DNA of 64,000 nt, from NCBI GenBank assembly GCA_009801085.1, contig VNWV01000006.1, forward strand, positions 992,001 to 1,056,000, written 5' to 3'. The stretch is from Lasiodiplodia sp. COLG20. Its lineage: Eukaryota; Ascomycota; Dothideomycetes; Botryosphaeriales; Botryosphaeriaceae. Position 1 is the stretch's first letter. The number at the start of each line of letters is the position of its first letter. Below the pieces are notes generated by a model. It searched no databases. It saw only the letters and a program-made list of their open reading frames with translations, and was not told the origin of the DNA. The position numbers and the translations under genes were made by a program. Of the stretch, positions 1 through 11,306 are shown piece after piece.

Positions 1-89
1 CTCACGAATTTTCCAAAGGCGCGCTCTTGAATCGCAGCTTTCGCGCCGCTGGAACGTCCAATCCGATTGCCGTTTTTGTCCGGATCAAG

Positions 90-2835
90 ATGATGCCATC
101 GGCGACCTCGAACCCACGGCGCAAGTCCGTCTTCCGCGAAGTCGGCCTCGTGAACGACGATAGGGAGAATTACGCGCCAGTGCCGATCAGGGTGCCAATC
201 CTCTCTGCACCGTCTCTGCCCGCTCGTAACGGCAACAAGAAGACTGCCACCCGCTCGTCCTCCTCGCCCATCGAGTACTGGCCGGCGCCATCGCTGCTGG
301 AAGACGTGCGGGAGGAAGAAATGGGGGACGACGAGGAGTCGGACTGTGAGATCGGTGGACTGACGCAGAAGAAGAAGCAGCAGACGTTGAGGAAGGAGCG
401 CGATGATTCGTTCGAGCACGGACGAATCGTCACGGCGAAGGCGGATGTGGATGTCGCTCTCGCCACGGCGGGTGGGATGACCAGGCTGCATCGACTGTGC
501 GTGCTCGCGTTGCTGGTTTTCCTCGTCATCCCCGTGACGCATAGGCTTCCCGTCTTTGGTCCTACCGTTGCGGGGCCCATGTATGGCGCCAATGCGGCCC
601 TCATTCCGCGGAAGAGCATGTTGTACGGGAGAGCGGATAGCCCGACGGATGTGTGTACGAGGTGGAGCCACGCCAGTATGACTTCTCGAATCCGCCCGCA
701 AAATTTAGTCCGAGACTGACGAGGGGGTACAGCTGCAATTGTCAATGGCACCCTATACATCTACGGCGGCCGTGCGAAGACCGAGTCGGATCAGACGAGC
801 AACACTTGGAGTGTGTGACCACGTCCGATACATGAACGCCCCTGTGAAGCTGACCATTCTAGATAACGATTTCGTGACTATCGATCTCACCGAGTCATGG
901 CAAATCTCCTCACCGTCATTCACTGGCCTGCCTCAACCCTCAGGGCCGCCTGCCGTCTCGCTGGCGTACCTGTGGAATTCACGGTCCTCGTTATTCCTCT
1001 ACGGCGGCGAGTTCCAAGACGGCAACCAGGGAAACACTCCCGACTACCCGACCGCCTTCTCGCTCTGGGAGTACGACATCTCTTCGTCCTCGTGGACCGA
1101 ACACAAGAACCCCAAAACATCTGCAGGGACGCACGCCCAAGGCAGTAACGAGGCAGTGCAGCGCGCCGCCGAGGGTGCAGGCGCGAATGTGGCTAGCCTC
1201 GGCCGCGGGTTCTACTTTGGCGGCCACCTGGACACATGGACCACCGAAGACTGGTCTAACCAGGTCGCACGTATCTACCTGAGGTCCATGGTCGAGTACA
1301 CGTTTCCCGGTTCCTCCAACAACGGCGTTGAAACTCTGGGTGACGACGGCACCGCAGGCTCGGATGGCGTTTGGCGCAACATCACCGAAGGAGGCCTGCA
1401 AGAGACGAGCGGTTTTCCAGAACGTGCTGACGGCATCCTGGTGTATGTTCCCGGGTTCGGCGACGAGGGCATTCTTCTAGGCCTTGCAGGTGGCACGAAC
1501 TCTACTTTCGTAAGGTCCGCAGGCTCGGCATGATTGTATTGGGGCTGACGGTCTTTCCAGACCCAGATGAACGTCATCGACATCTACGACATCGCCACCT
1601 CGACGTGGTTCAAGCAGCCCACCAGCGGCACTCCACCGAAGATCCGCGTCAACCCTTGTGCGGTAGTCGCCGCAGCGGCAGAGTAAGTTGCCCAATGCAG
1701 CTAGAGCTCCTCGTATCGGACACGGACGTTGACCAAAACGTACAGCGGCTCGAGCTACAACATGTACATGTTCGGCGGCCAAGATCTGGGCGACGACCAG
1801 ACGCAGTACAACGACATGTGGATCCTGACCATCCCGTCCTTCACCTGGATCCAAGTCGACCAGGGCTCGCAATCCGTGCCGTACGCTCGCGCCGGCCACA
1901 CGTGCAACATCTGGGACGGCCAGATGATCGTCGTCGGCGGTTACGTCGGAGACCAGCTTTCGTGCGACTCGCCGGGCGTCTACGTCTTCAACACCTCATC
2001 GCTCACCTGGGGCACGCAATTCACCGCCATCTCCGGAAGCTCGGCCCAGGATTCCTCCGGCGGCGCCGTCTTCACCGAGAACTCTAACCCCTTCTCCCAG
2101 CAGCTCTCTCAGCGCGGCGCCAACGCCTCGTCCGGCCTCGAGGGCTCGTACGGCTACACCGTTCCCGAAAAGGTCATATCGGCCATTGGCGGGGACGCAA
2201 CCGGCGGCGCCACCGTCACCGCACCCGTCCAGACCGTCACCGCCGGCCCCCTCGCCACCGGCAAACCCATCACTTACACGGTGACCAACGGCGACGGCAC
2301 CGTGACGACGCAGACGGCTATCTCTGGCTCGGGCTCGGGCTACAACGGCGACGGCACTAACGTTGGCGCTATCGTCGGAGGTGTCTTGGCCGGCGTCTTC
2401 TTCGTCATTGCCGCGTACTTTGCTTTCTGCGCGTGGGTGTACCGCCGCCAGCTCAAGCTGTACAAGAACCACGTTGCCATGGCCCAGGCGCACGCCGCCG
2501 ATCCGGCCAACGCAAACGAGAAGACGGGGTTCATCATGCCGCCCGGCGTCGCCGCGGGTGGATCCGTGGCCACGTCATCGGACGGCCGCCAGGGCAGCAG
2601 CGCCATTAGGAATGGCAGCTACGCCGCTGGTAGTAGCGGCGGTCCGACGAGCGGTTCGGCCAGTGCTGGGGAGGCGGGGCCGTATGCCGGTGGTGCTGGT
2701 GCGAGTACGGGGAGGAGGAGCGGGAGTGTGAGCAGCACGGATGATTTGCTGGCCGGGCAGGAACCGAGCTTCTGGGGGACGAGGGGTGTGTTGTTGAATC
2801 CGAGGAGGAGCTTGAGGGTCATCAACAGGGATTGA
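90..2835 (+). CDS. Kelch-repeat membrane protein (5 exons)
   Basis: Predicted cell-surface or endomembrane kelch protein; molecular role unknown. Exons 90-675, 733-810, 863-1509, 1561-1682 and 1746-2835 join in frame (840 aa) with GT-AG introns of 51-63 bp. Kelch-type blades are visible as IYGGR, LFLYGGEF, MYMFGGQD and IVVGGYVG, each followed downstream by a conserved Trp/Tyr region. A hydrophobic segment (LCVLALLVFLVIPV) lies near residues 135-150 and a second one (GAIVGGVLAGVFFVIAAYF) precedes a basic cytoplasmic tail rich in Ser/Gly. The start is uncertain: the reading frame is open to the left window edge, ATGs occur at 90, 321 and 477, and a start at 477 would make the first hydrophobic segment a signal peptide (711 aa). 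The upstream stretch (RKSVFREVGL and acidic/basic clusters) looks protein-like, so I favour the upstream ATG. The family assignment is solid; the N-terminus is inference. Confidence 0.82.
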
Positions 2836-4072
2836 GAAATGGGAGGGGCAGGTGGCTTGAGGATACCCAACGCGATGCCGTCGTGACCGAGGGAAGGAGC
2901 GTGGATCTTCCTGACGAGTGCCGGAACCCGACAGAGCAACAACGAAGAAACAAAAGTTCTGCTATCGAAGACGACCGCGCCTTTTACAAGGAAAGAGAAA
3001 GATGAGAGAAGAAAGAAAGCCAGATCTGTGGATTTCTACTTAATGGGCAAATGATGTAACGAGGAAGGAAATGAGGGAAAGGGAAAGGGAAAAGGAAAAA
3101 AATACCACCGGAAGGAAACATACTGGAAAAGGGAAGGGGTTTCTTCCATCTCGTCGATTCCAATTCTTGTATTATATGACGATTCTATGATTCCCCTTTT
3201 GTTTTTGTTTTTTTATCTTCTTACTCGGAAAAGGATTTCTCCTCCAAAGGAGACGTAATATTTTTGCTTTGCTGAGCGTTGGAGGGCAGGCGCTCGTGTT
3301 GGTTGTTTATTGTCGCTCTTCAATAATACCATTTTCGCCTGTCAAAACATTTTCTTTGCCCTGTCTGAGATGATGCACAGATGTGACCTCTGGTGATTGA
3401 TAAACGAGACACATAGGAATGTGGGATGTGAAATGATACGGGGGATGTGATGCATAGGATGTAGCCTTGAGTTCACTGAGGTTTGCGTAAACCGATGACT
3501 CTTTCCTTTCGAAAGTCGTTGCATCAAAGGATGATCACTGGTCAAACAGACCTCCGGATACAGTCATCTATTTCATGGCGGGGACGAAGAGGTATACTTT
3601 CCGATGCAGGGGGTCGTAAGGGCAGCAGGTACGGTCAACGTGCGCTGAAAACCATCCATGAGGGTGATAGAGGGTGGACGTAATAGACTGCGGCATCCCT
3701 TCAGCGATCGAAATAGCGAAGAAGTGCCCATGCAAATACAGCTGAGTATTTCTTAAGACAGGCTTGGTCAGATGAACCCAACCTTGCTGCTTTGCATGTA
3801 GACATTGTTTGGATAAGTGTTAAGCGTGAGCCGTGGCGTAAGCCTCTCCTATACGAATTGAATAGGAAAATCGGAGGTGGAAGGAATCTCAAGTCTGGCA
3901 GTTCAATATCGATCAAACACCACTTCACGTGATGCAGGCTGACGTGTGAACATGGATAGAGTATCTGAGGGAAACTTGACGACTGAAAACGAGAGTGAAG
4001 TATGCAAGCCAACGCCCAATATTTACAGTGTATATACGTCTTCCAGAGACATCAAAATGCATCGTGAGTGTA
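2836..4072. other. Intergenic, converging 3' ends
   Basis: About 1.2 kb lies between the stop codons of the kelch gene and the oxidoreductase, so it holds two 3' UTRs. There is a purine-rich run (3060-3130) and a T-rich stretch near 3200. I see no convincing gene or RNA in it. Confidence 0.6.
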
Positions 4073-5136
4073 TCATGAAATCGTGCAGATGATCTTGCCC
4101 TTGGTCTTGTTGGACTCGAGCAGCTTGTGGGCGTCGACGATCTGCTCAAAGGGGAAGACCTTCTCGACAAAGACCTTGAAGGAGCCGTCCTTGAACTTGG
4201 GCAGGGCGTGCTCGACGAGCTGGTCGCGCAGGCGGCCCTGGTACTCCTCGTCGCGGCTGCGCAGGGTGCTGCCCTCGAAGCGGACGCGCTTGCGGACAAA
4301 GGCGCCGATGTCGACGCCCTTGCCGTCGAGCTTGGTGCCGCTCATGACGCCCAGCTGGACGATGTGGCCGTCGCGGGCGGCAGCGTCCAGGTTGCCCTGG
4401 AAGTAGTCGGCGCCCACGAAGTCGACGATGATGTCGACGCCCTTTCCGCCGGTGGCCTTGAGGACCTCCTCGGACCAGTTCTCCTTTGTGGTGTTGAAAG
4501 CCTTGGTGGCGCCGAGGTGGTTGACGATGAAGTCGCACTTTTCGTCTTGGCGGGCGGTGGCGAAGACGGCGGAGGCGTTATCGGCGAGGGCCAGCTGGAT
4601 GCCTGATATGCTGACGCTGCTGGCGCCGGCATGCCACAGGATGCTCATGCCCGGCTTGAAGCCGCCGACGACGTACATGGCCTGCAGGGCGGTGATCCAC
4701 GTCTCGGGCAGGCCGGCGCACTCCTCCCACGACAGCTCGTCGGGCTTGTGGACCAGCATGTGCGTGGAAACGACGATGTACTCGGCGTAAGCGCCGCCGT
4801 AGGCGAGGCCGAAGACGGCGTCGCCGACCTTGAAGCCCTTCTCGTGCTCGCTGCTGCCAAAGGCCTCGATGACGCCGCTGAACTCGACGCCCAGCGTCTT
4901 GGGAGCCTGGGGCGGGACGGGGTACAGGCCCTCGCGCTGCAGCAGGTCCATGCGGTTCAGGCCGAAGGCCTTGACACGGACGAGCGCTTCTGCAGCTTTC
5001 GGGACGGGCTTCGGGAAGTCATTGTCGACGAAGAGGGCGTCGGCCGGGCCGGTGCCGTTCTTGATGTCTGCAGCAGCACGCGGTCAGTAGGGCGGGCGGG
5101 AGGCGGTCGCGGCGGCGGCGTACCAATTGCTCGCAT
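4073..5136 (-). CDS. NADPH:quinone oxidoreductase, PIG3/zeta-crystallin type
   Basis: Medium-chain dehydrogenase/reductase that would reduce quinones or enals with NADPH, probably in the cytosol. Exon 1 (5136-5124) encodes only MRAI plus one base; a 56-bp intron leads to exon 2 (5067-4073), giving 335 aa, the usual PIG3 length. The N-terminal catalytic fold contains the family block FGLNRMDLLQREGLYPVPP and the segment GVEFSGVIEAFG. The usual AGASSVG nucleotide-loop region is present as HAGASSVSISGIQLA, where the expected Gly of VGxxAiQ is changed to Ser-Ile. The end of the protein, GKIICTIS, is typical of the family. There are no zinc-ligand cysteines, consistent with the non-zinc branch. Start chosen because only the spliced form restores the conserved N-terminal strand (MRAIDIKNGTGPADALFV). 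Confidence 0.9.
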
Positions 5137-5608
5137 AGCTTGCGACAGCGCTGGGGGATCTGGGCGGCGAAGCTGCGCTTTTCCTCGGAGAAGGGCACCG
5201 GGGCGTAGGTCTTCTGGAGGCGCATGGGCACGGCGTGGCTAGCGATGCAGAGAATAGATATACTCAGGGCTGGATGATGTAAAGAGGGAGCGGCTGCATT
5301 TCTAAGCCCAGAGGGAGGCAGGTGGGGCCCTGCGATCGCGCAGGGGTCATCCTCGGCCGCCTGCGCCACGCGTCCAGCCCGCCGCTCCTCAACACCATCG
5401 CCGTCCATCTCCGTCCATCTCCACTTCCGCCCGCTGCCGATGTCTCGCTGCATGCTTTCTCAGCCGCCGATCAGCAACCTGAAACCTTGGTTCCAGCTGA
5501 CACGACAGCTCCTTCGCTTTGTCAGCATCAGCTTGCTGCAGCCCCTCACTTCTGTCTCCAGCGTGCCATCCTGACATCCCAGAATCGCTCGCGTCCCTAC
5601 TGCAACCA

Positions 5609-6160
5609 TCAGCATTCCAGACACGGCTCGCGCGCGGGAGAGCTTACATTTTCAAACTCGGTCAGCGGAGTCCTTGCTTTCGCAACACCCGTCACGATGT
5701 CTGGCATCGGCCTGTCCCAATACCATTGAAGAGGGCTCCCGCTCCGCTCGCCGGCTCGGGCCTCCGCAGTGCCGAAGTCAACCAGCTGGTCGATGTTGAG
5801 TTCTCCCTCGAGGAACTCGGCGAGTCCGACTGGAGCGAGTGCGCCATACGAGAAGCGTATTTTCCGTCCGAGAACCTTGCATTGCGTCTCCTGACACAGC
5901 GTCTCCCCGGCTTCTTGCCAGTCTTTTCGCTCTTCTCCTCCATCTCCGATCTGGTCTGCGAGCATGGGCCCCTGTTCCCCGGCGTCTCGTTGTCTCCTAT
6001 GTGTCCCACGGCGCCTCGTCATCTCACGGTGTTCAGAATAACTTCTCCATAGTCGTCTTCCCCTCGGGTTCTCCTGTAGCGTTGTCGGGGTCTGTCTCGG
6101 TGGCCGACTTCCCCTCCGAGGCCTATTAGCTGCGCTCTCTTGTGCTCTCGTCTGTACCAT
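5609..6160 (-). CDS. Doubtful ORF, 183 aa, no recognised domain
   Basis: An ATG-started open frame (MVQTRAQESAANRPRRG...) of 183 codons with a basic, Arg-rich N-terminal half and a less biased C-terminal half (SYGALAPVGLAEFLEGELNID). I recognise no family. A second minus-strand frame is open over the same stretch, which argues that base composition rather than selection keeps it open. Listed only because it is the one plausible coding unit in this gap. Confidence 0.18.
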   Translation of the reverse strand: MVQTRAQESAANRPRRGSRPPRQTPTTLQENPRGRRLWRSYSEHREMTRRRGTHRRQRDAGEQGPMLADQIGDGGEERKDWQEAGETLCQETQCKVLGRKIRFSYGALAPVGLAEFLEGELNIDQLVDFGTAEARAGERSGSPLQWYWDRPMPDIVTGVAKARTPLTEFENVSSPAREPCLEC

Positions 6161-6304
6161 CGCTCCAAGCTTCGACTCCAGGACGTATACTTTGTGTGTT
6201 GGATTGAAAAGTTTGCCGCACAGCCTTTGGTGGGTGCCTTTTATTTTCGTCCAACAGTTAAAACTTGGTGCCGCAAGGCATGTACCACGGTATCTTGAGA
6301 GGGA

Positions 6305-6338
6305 GAAGGGTCCAACTGTAGATCTATTTGGACCCTTC
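6305..6338. repeat. Short perfect inverted repeat
   Basis: Arms GAAGGGTCCAA (6305-6315) and TTGGACCCTTC (6328-6338) are exact reverse complements around a 12-base loop. It lies about 240 bases past the NLP stop on the NLP strand's downstream side. Function unknown. Confidence 0.55.
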
Positions 6339-6577
6339 CATTTGATGCCTGGCCGGCGAACACAAGATTCCAAGGCGCCGAAAAATAAATTGACCGTACT
6401 AGAGTAAGTCAAAAAGTTTAAACCACGCGCCTATTCACCCAACTTTAGGCTTCCCCGTCTTGGTTTCCATCGGGTTAGTATGAAAGTTGCTCACTATTGG
6501 TCCCGAGGTCGCCTTAAGCAAAAGAGAGTAATCATATATTCAACTTATTACAGTTGCATCTCAGCCAGACATCATTT

Positions 6578-7407
6578 TTACAACACAGCCTTGGCCAAGT
6601 TGTTCTCAAAGTTCGCATCCTTGAACGGCACATTCGCGTCTCCGAAATCCGTATCCTCCAGCGCCGTCCTCGCCGCGTCCGTCAAGCTCTCGTACGCGAT
6701 CAGCGGCTGCTGGCCTCCGACTGTGCTCGTGAAGCCGAGCTGGTGGTCGACCGGCCACACGCTGTAGTACCTGATCAGCGGGCTCGTGCCGCTGAGGTTG
6801 GGGCTCGTCGTGGTGCTGAAGTCGCCGTGGGCAGAGGCGGCGACGCCGAGAAGGGTGGCGGACGTGGACTCCTCCGAGAGCCAGACGACGATGCCTTCCC
6901 AGTCGTGCCGGTGGCCGAGGCCGGACGAGGGAGAGTCTTTCGGCATGTACCACGCGTACATGATGGCAAAGGCGTCGTTGTAGGTCGTTGCTCGCGCGTA
7001 GACCTGTCCCGTGCTGCTGTCGCAATCACCCGAAGGGTCGCCGCTGGGGGAGAGGCCGCCGCTGTACGAGTTGTCAACAAGTGTCGAGCAATTCGGTTTG
7101 TTTTTCCCTCGATTATAAAGGATTGGCCCAATTCTTTCTCCCTCGGAGTCTTCCACAACGGGCGTCAAACTCACCTCGTGTTGCCCTCGGCGTCCACAGC
7201 CGGGAAGGGCACGCATCCGTTCACCACGTAGAGGTAAGGCTTGTACTTGAGATACAGCTGGCCCAACGTGCCGCTCGGGACCGTCTCTGCAAAGCCGACG
7301 ACGGCGTCGTGGGCGATGACGGCGCGCTTCTCGAGACCATCCACCGGCGCGGCCGAAACGACGCTCGCCACGGAGAGCGCGGCCCAGAGGAAGGATGAGG
7401 ACAGCAT
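6578..7407 (-). CDS. Necrosis- and ethylene-inducing-like protein (NLP, NPP1 domain)
   Basis: Secreted protein of the NLP family, whose cytolytic members act on eudicot plasma membranes; fungal members can also be non-toxic. Exons 7407-7175 and 7061-6578 join through a 113-bp phase-2 intron to give 238 aa, full length for the family. The order is: signal peptide (residues 1-19, ending VVSA), a Leu-Glu-Lys-Arg kexin-like site near residue 28, then one NPP1 domain. The heptapeptide GHRHDWE is intact near residue 126. Two cysteines (NGC and SGDC contexts) flank the intron, matching type I NLPs with one disulfide. The first ATG of the frame is at 7407; a TATA box lies 71 bases upstream. No truncation or frameshift is visible. 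Whether this copy is cytolytic cannot be read from sequence alone. Confidence 0.93.
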
Positions 7408-7477
7408 GTTCGATGGCAAGCTCGCGTAAATGCGTTCCTAGGATGGAGGCAGAGGGAATATAGAGTGCGATACCAAG

Positions 7478-7485
7478 CTTTTATA
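7478..7485 (-). promoter_or_regulatory. TATA box of the NLP gene
   Basis: On the minus strand the sequence reads TATAAAAG, 71 bases upstream of the NLP ATG. Strong TATA boxes are common in highly inducible fungal genes, so this fits a secreted, condition-dependent product. The role is inferred from position and match. Confidence 0.6.
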
Positions 7486-7815
7486 CACCTGCACATCCCC
7501 ACGTTCGAGAACGAGGCCAACTAGTGGCTCATGGCCTGTTAACGACACACCAAGTCACCCGCGTCAATCGCATGCATATTGTTGTACGTGCGTCGCATGG
7601 TCCCTGCCAATCTTTTACCCATCTCCGCCTAACCCTCCCGCTCACCTTTCCGCTCCCAGCCCATCCGCCGAATGCCCGCTACTCATGGCTGGCGACTGTG
7701 GCGCATTGCTAAGCGAGGAGGCATGGGTTGCTTTTATAGTACGATGCAGTACGTGGCTCGCACGGCGATCGTCATTGGCTCGAATCCGCCGCTTCGGCGT
7801 TAACAGAAGCCCTGG
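7486..7815. other. Gene-free stretch upstream of the NLP
   Basis: 330 bases with no open frame I can support. It presumably holds the NLP upstream promoter and the 3' end of the doubtful gene at 7816-8308. Confidence 0.4.
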
Positions 7816-8308
7816 TCAATGCATCGGATCTCGATAAAATGTCCAACTGTCGGCAAAGTCGGACTGTACGTCGGTGAAGATGGCTCTGCCTGCTCTGCCT
7901 GCTCTGCGGCCGCCGAGGCGCGGGTGAGCGAGTGAATGAAGAAACCGCTTCCCGCCCCTTGTGTGGTATGCCTTGACCTTCCTCATGCGGTTAAATCCCG
8001 GCAGCAGTTCGTCCTCGTCGGTGTCGTCGTAAGCGCCCGGCGCACCGGGGATTTCCACCCACATATTGGTGCCCCGGTGCCACGTGCTGATGCCCTTTTT
8101 GGCCAAAAGCCTCTTTTCTGTCATCTTGTCCGCTTTCCGCATCGCTCCGCGCAGGTGATCCGTTAATTGCTTCGAGCCAATGTGTACGGCTAGCACTTCG
8201 ACGCCATCGAAGCCCTTTCTTGAGACCTTACACACAACCTATGGTAATGACAAGTGGATTGAAAAGCCAACTATCAGCTACGGATACGCCTCGTTTGAAA
8301 CTGTCCAT
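7816..8308 (-). CDS. Possible small hypothetical protein (2 exons, 147 aa)
   Basis: A minus-strand frame (7816-8238) begins without an ATG, but a 49-bp intron (8287-8239, GTATCC...CATAG) would join it to an ATG exon at 8308-8288, giving 147 aa starting MDSFKRGVVCKVSRKGF. The product is basic with one acidic patch (YDDTDEDELLPGF). I recognise no family and see no signal peptide or membrane segment. It could equally be a decayed gene fragment. The splice sites are acceptable, but nothing else supports expression. Confidence 0.28.
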
Positions 8309-8535
8309 ATCAGAGTAGGTCGCCAAGTCCACACTCCCCTTTTCAACGATAGACATGCTCAATAACCTCGGTTTACTTTTTTTTCCCTTTCTCTCTTCTT
8401 TTTTTAATCGATAACGAATTCAACGTGGGACCCCTTGAGACCCCTTGAAACTGGTAACGATCGAATCCTTTTCATTTTCTCCATTCGGGCCTGAAACGAT
8501 AGGTTCGTGATAGCCGCTAGAGAAAGTAGTCCCAG

Positions 8536-11306
8536 CTATTCCATCCCGTCTTCGTCGTCATCGGTGACCCGCGCGCTGGATTTGTACGACGACTCTCCCC
8601 GCATGTGACCGCGCCAGTCAAGAGGTCCAGGGCTCTTCGTCACCGACTTTAGCGATCCCCTGCCAGGTCTGCCTTCGTACCGCCAGTGGCTGTCTAGCTC
8701 GCTGCCGTGGTTGAACTCGAAGTAGTCCTTAAGGGATTGCAGCAGCTGGGGAAGGCTCTCTTGCGGCGGAACGAGCTCCTTCATGCTCAAAAAAGTCATC
8801 TTGGCTTGGTGAGCCCACTTGAGCTTCACCAGCTCGTGGTGTGCGACGCTATTCCAGATGATGCGCTCCTCGTTCGTGAGGCCGAGGTCCATCATCGCGC
8901 GCACAATGTTGTACTTGTCACCAGGCAGCATCTGCTCCGCCCACTTCTGACCGTTCTCGACGCGCCAGTGATTGGCCTCGGTGAAGAACGTCTCTTTGGG
9001 GTCCTGGCTGTACGAATGCTCCAGAGCCTTCCACTTCGACATGATCTGCAGGCGGCTGCGCTTCTTGCCCATCTTCTCGCTGACAAGGTCCCAGTTGATG
9101 ACTACAGAGCCATCAGTAGCGCTCGAGCCCCGGCGCTTCTCCGTGGCGCGTTTCTGCTTGCTCTCGCGCGGGTGCTTCTCCTCGAAGGCGGTGCGCAACG
9201 CGTCCATGCAGTCGGGCATCTTGCGAACGAGATTGCGAATCTCATCGGGCCTCCAGATCCCCCTCTGCTCGGTCGACTGCAGCTCTTCGCGCCAGTAATT
9301 CTTCTTGTCTTCCGGAAGTCTCTCGAGCAGCGTGTTGAGACAGTCCTGGACGACGTTGAGAAGTTCGTTGACTTCGCTATCGTGCCACCTCTTGCTCGCC
9401 ATGGTCTCACTGCAAGAGAGGTAGTTCCGCCACCTGTCCCTGCAGTCGTCCGCGAAACGGCCGACCGCTTCGCCAATCTTCGTCCATTGACCCGGCGTCT
9501 TTGCGTATGCCATCCTCAGCATCTGGTCCTCTTCGGGGTCCCACTTGCCGCGCTTATCAAAGTTGTGCCATTTGCGACGGACGAACTTGATGATCGTCTC
9601 GCGCGACCAGCGGTTCGGAAGGCACGGGCAAATCTCGTCCCAGAATTCCTTGCAAGACTTGCCGTGCACTTCGTTGAAGACGCCAGCCTGGACAATGTCG
9701 TTGACCTGGGCTTGGCTGAGGTCGTTGTACTCGCGATATGCCTCGATCGCACGGGTCAACGTTTCGACTTCCTTTTTAGTATACGGTCCGGACGATGGAA
9801 AGTCTTCGGTTCCTTGGGGTTTGGCGCCCTTGGCGCTCGCAGCAGCGGATCCGCCCTTCGTGCCCGCATCCTTCTCTGAAGCCTTCTTGCGTTTCTTGGA
9901 CTTCGGCTCGGCGCTATCGGGTTGTTGGGCCGTTTGCGAGGCGGCAGCCTCGTCGGCCTGGCGCTTGCGCTTCTGCTTCTTCTTCTGGTGATCAATGTAA
10001 GCTTTCTCGCCGGTCACCTCGGTCCCATGGGCATCGCCGTTGACGCCGTTCGCCGCGCCAGGAGCCTGTGTCTCGAGAAGCGCGTCCGCCACAGCGATCC
10101 CCTGGGCCATTGGGGTAGTGGCATCAGCCTGTGACTTTGCGGATTTCCGGGACTTCTTGCGACCTGATGTCTCTTCCAGGGCGTTCTGAGCCGGGGGCTC
10201 GACTGACGTTTGTTGCTGAGCAGGCGGGAGTAAGGCTGGGTCGATGACAGAGAGCTCAACCGAGTTCATACTCGGCTGAGGTGGGAATTGGCGGTTAGCA
10301 CTGGCGACAGCAGCATCTTGTTGAGCTTTCCTTGATTTCTTTTGCTTCTTTTCGGTATCTTTCGGGGTTTGGCCGTCGGCGGTGTTGGAGCGTTTATCCT
10401 TGACAGGCGCAGCCTGAATAGGAGACCTTTCCGCCCGCACGCTCTTGGCTGCTTCGGCGGCGTCTGCCTTTCTCTTACTCTTCCTGATAGGGATGCTCTC
10501 CTGCTGCCTGGTAACCGGGGGGTTGAATGTTGGGATGGGAATAGGCGTGTTCTTGACTTGAGCCGGCGCGGCTGCAGATCGTGTTGACTTCTTCTGCTTC
10601 TTGCGAGAGAGGTCCTCGGTGATTTGGCCATCTTCGGCAGGTGTGGGATCTGCTTGAGCAGCAGCTGCGGGTTGGGGCGTGTCCGTCGTGGCATGAGACG
10701 CAGTTCCCTCCGATCTCCTCTTGCGTTTCTTATGCGCCACCTTGTCCCCTTCAGCAGGCTCCGCTTTGGTCGAGTCTACGGTGTCGTCGGTGGTTGCGGG
10801 GGCGTCGGCTGGTACGGCATTTTTGTCCTTCCTCTTCCTCCGAGATTCTCGAGGCGGCTGCTCTTCTGCTTGGGATTTGGCATTCTGAACAACCCCGCTA
10901 CTCTCTTTCGGATCTGCTGCCGCAGCATTGCCCGCTCCGAGAGTATCCTCGTCGGCCTGCGGGGCGGAAGTTCCTTGCTCGTCGGTGTGGGCGTCCGATG
11001 TCGCTTCTAGGCTCTTTCGTTTCTTGTTTTTCTTGCTCTTCTTTTCTTTGCCCTCCTTCTCAGATGTGGGAACGGCGGCAGTGTGAACCTCAGAAACCAG
11101 CTGAGACGAGGCAGCGACGTCGTCTTCTGTATGTTGGCGTTAGCAGCGTTGTAGCAAAATCGTCGGTGGCACCTGCGACGCGTCGCGAAAAGTGCGCGCT
11201 GGGTTACCTAGCTCATACCGTTTCTGTTCGTGGAAGGATCCAGCAGACCTGATCGCTGCGAGGCGTCAGGCGCTTCGTCCTGGACCTGCGAGGACGTGTT
11301 TCCCAT
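8536..11306 (-). CDS. REB1: Myb-domain protein, Reb1/TTF-I-like (Pol I termination factor family)
   Basis: Probable nuclear DNA-binding protein of the Reb1/TTF-I group, which binds rDNA terminator sites and blocks RNA polymerase I. Exon 1 (11306-11219) and exon 2 (11126-8536) join via a 92-bp intron to give 892 aa. The first 350 residues are low-complexity with many Lys-rich clusters (KKQKKS, KKSRK), consistent with nuclear/nucleolar targeting. A tandem SANT/Myb region follows: an entry helix KEVETLTRAIEAYREYN and a clear Myb repeat near residues 555-590 (WDPEEDQMLRMAY... DDCRDRWRNYL), then further Trp-containing repeats (GIWRPDEIRNLV; SKWKALEHSY). The N-terminus MGNTSSQ matches an N-myristoylation pattern, odd for a nuclear factor. 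Family confidence is good; the exact orthologue is inferred. Confidence 0.82.

Larger units (their letters stand above)
5137..6577. other. Gap between oxidoreductase start and NLP stop
   Basis: 1.4 kb holding the promoter of the oxidoreductase and the 3' end of the NLP gene. The only candidate content is a weak minus-strand open frame (5609-6160) and a short perfect inverted repeat (6305-6338), both listed separately. Confidence 0.5.
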
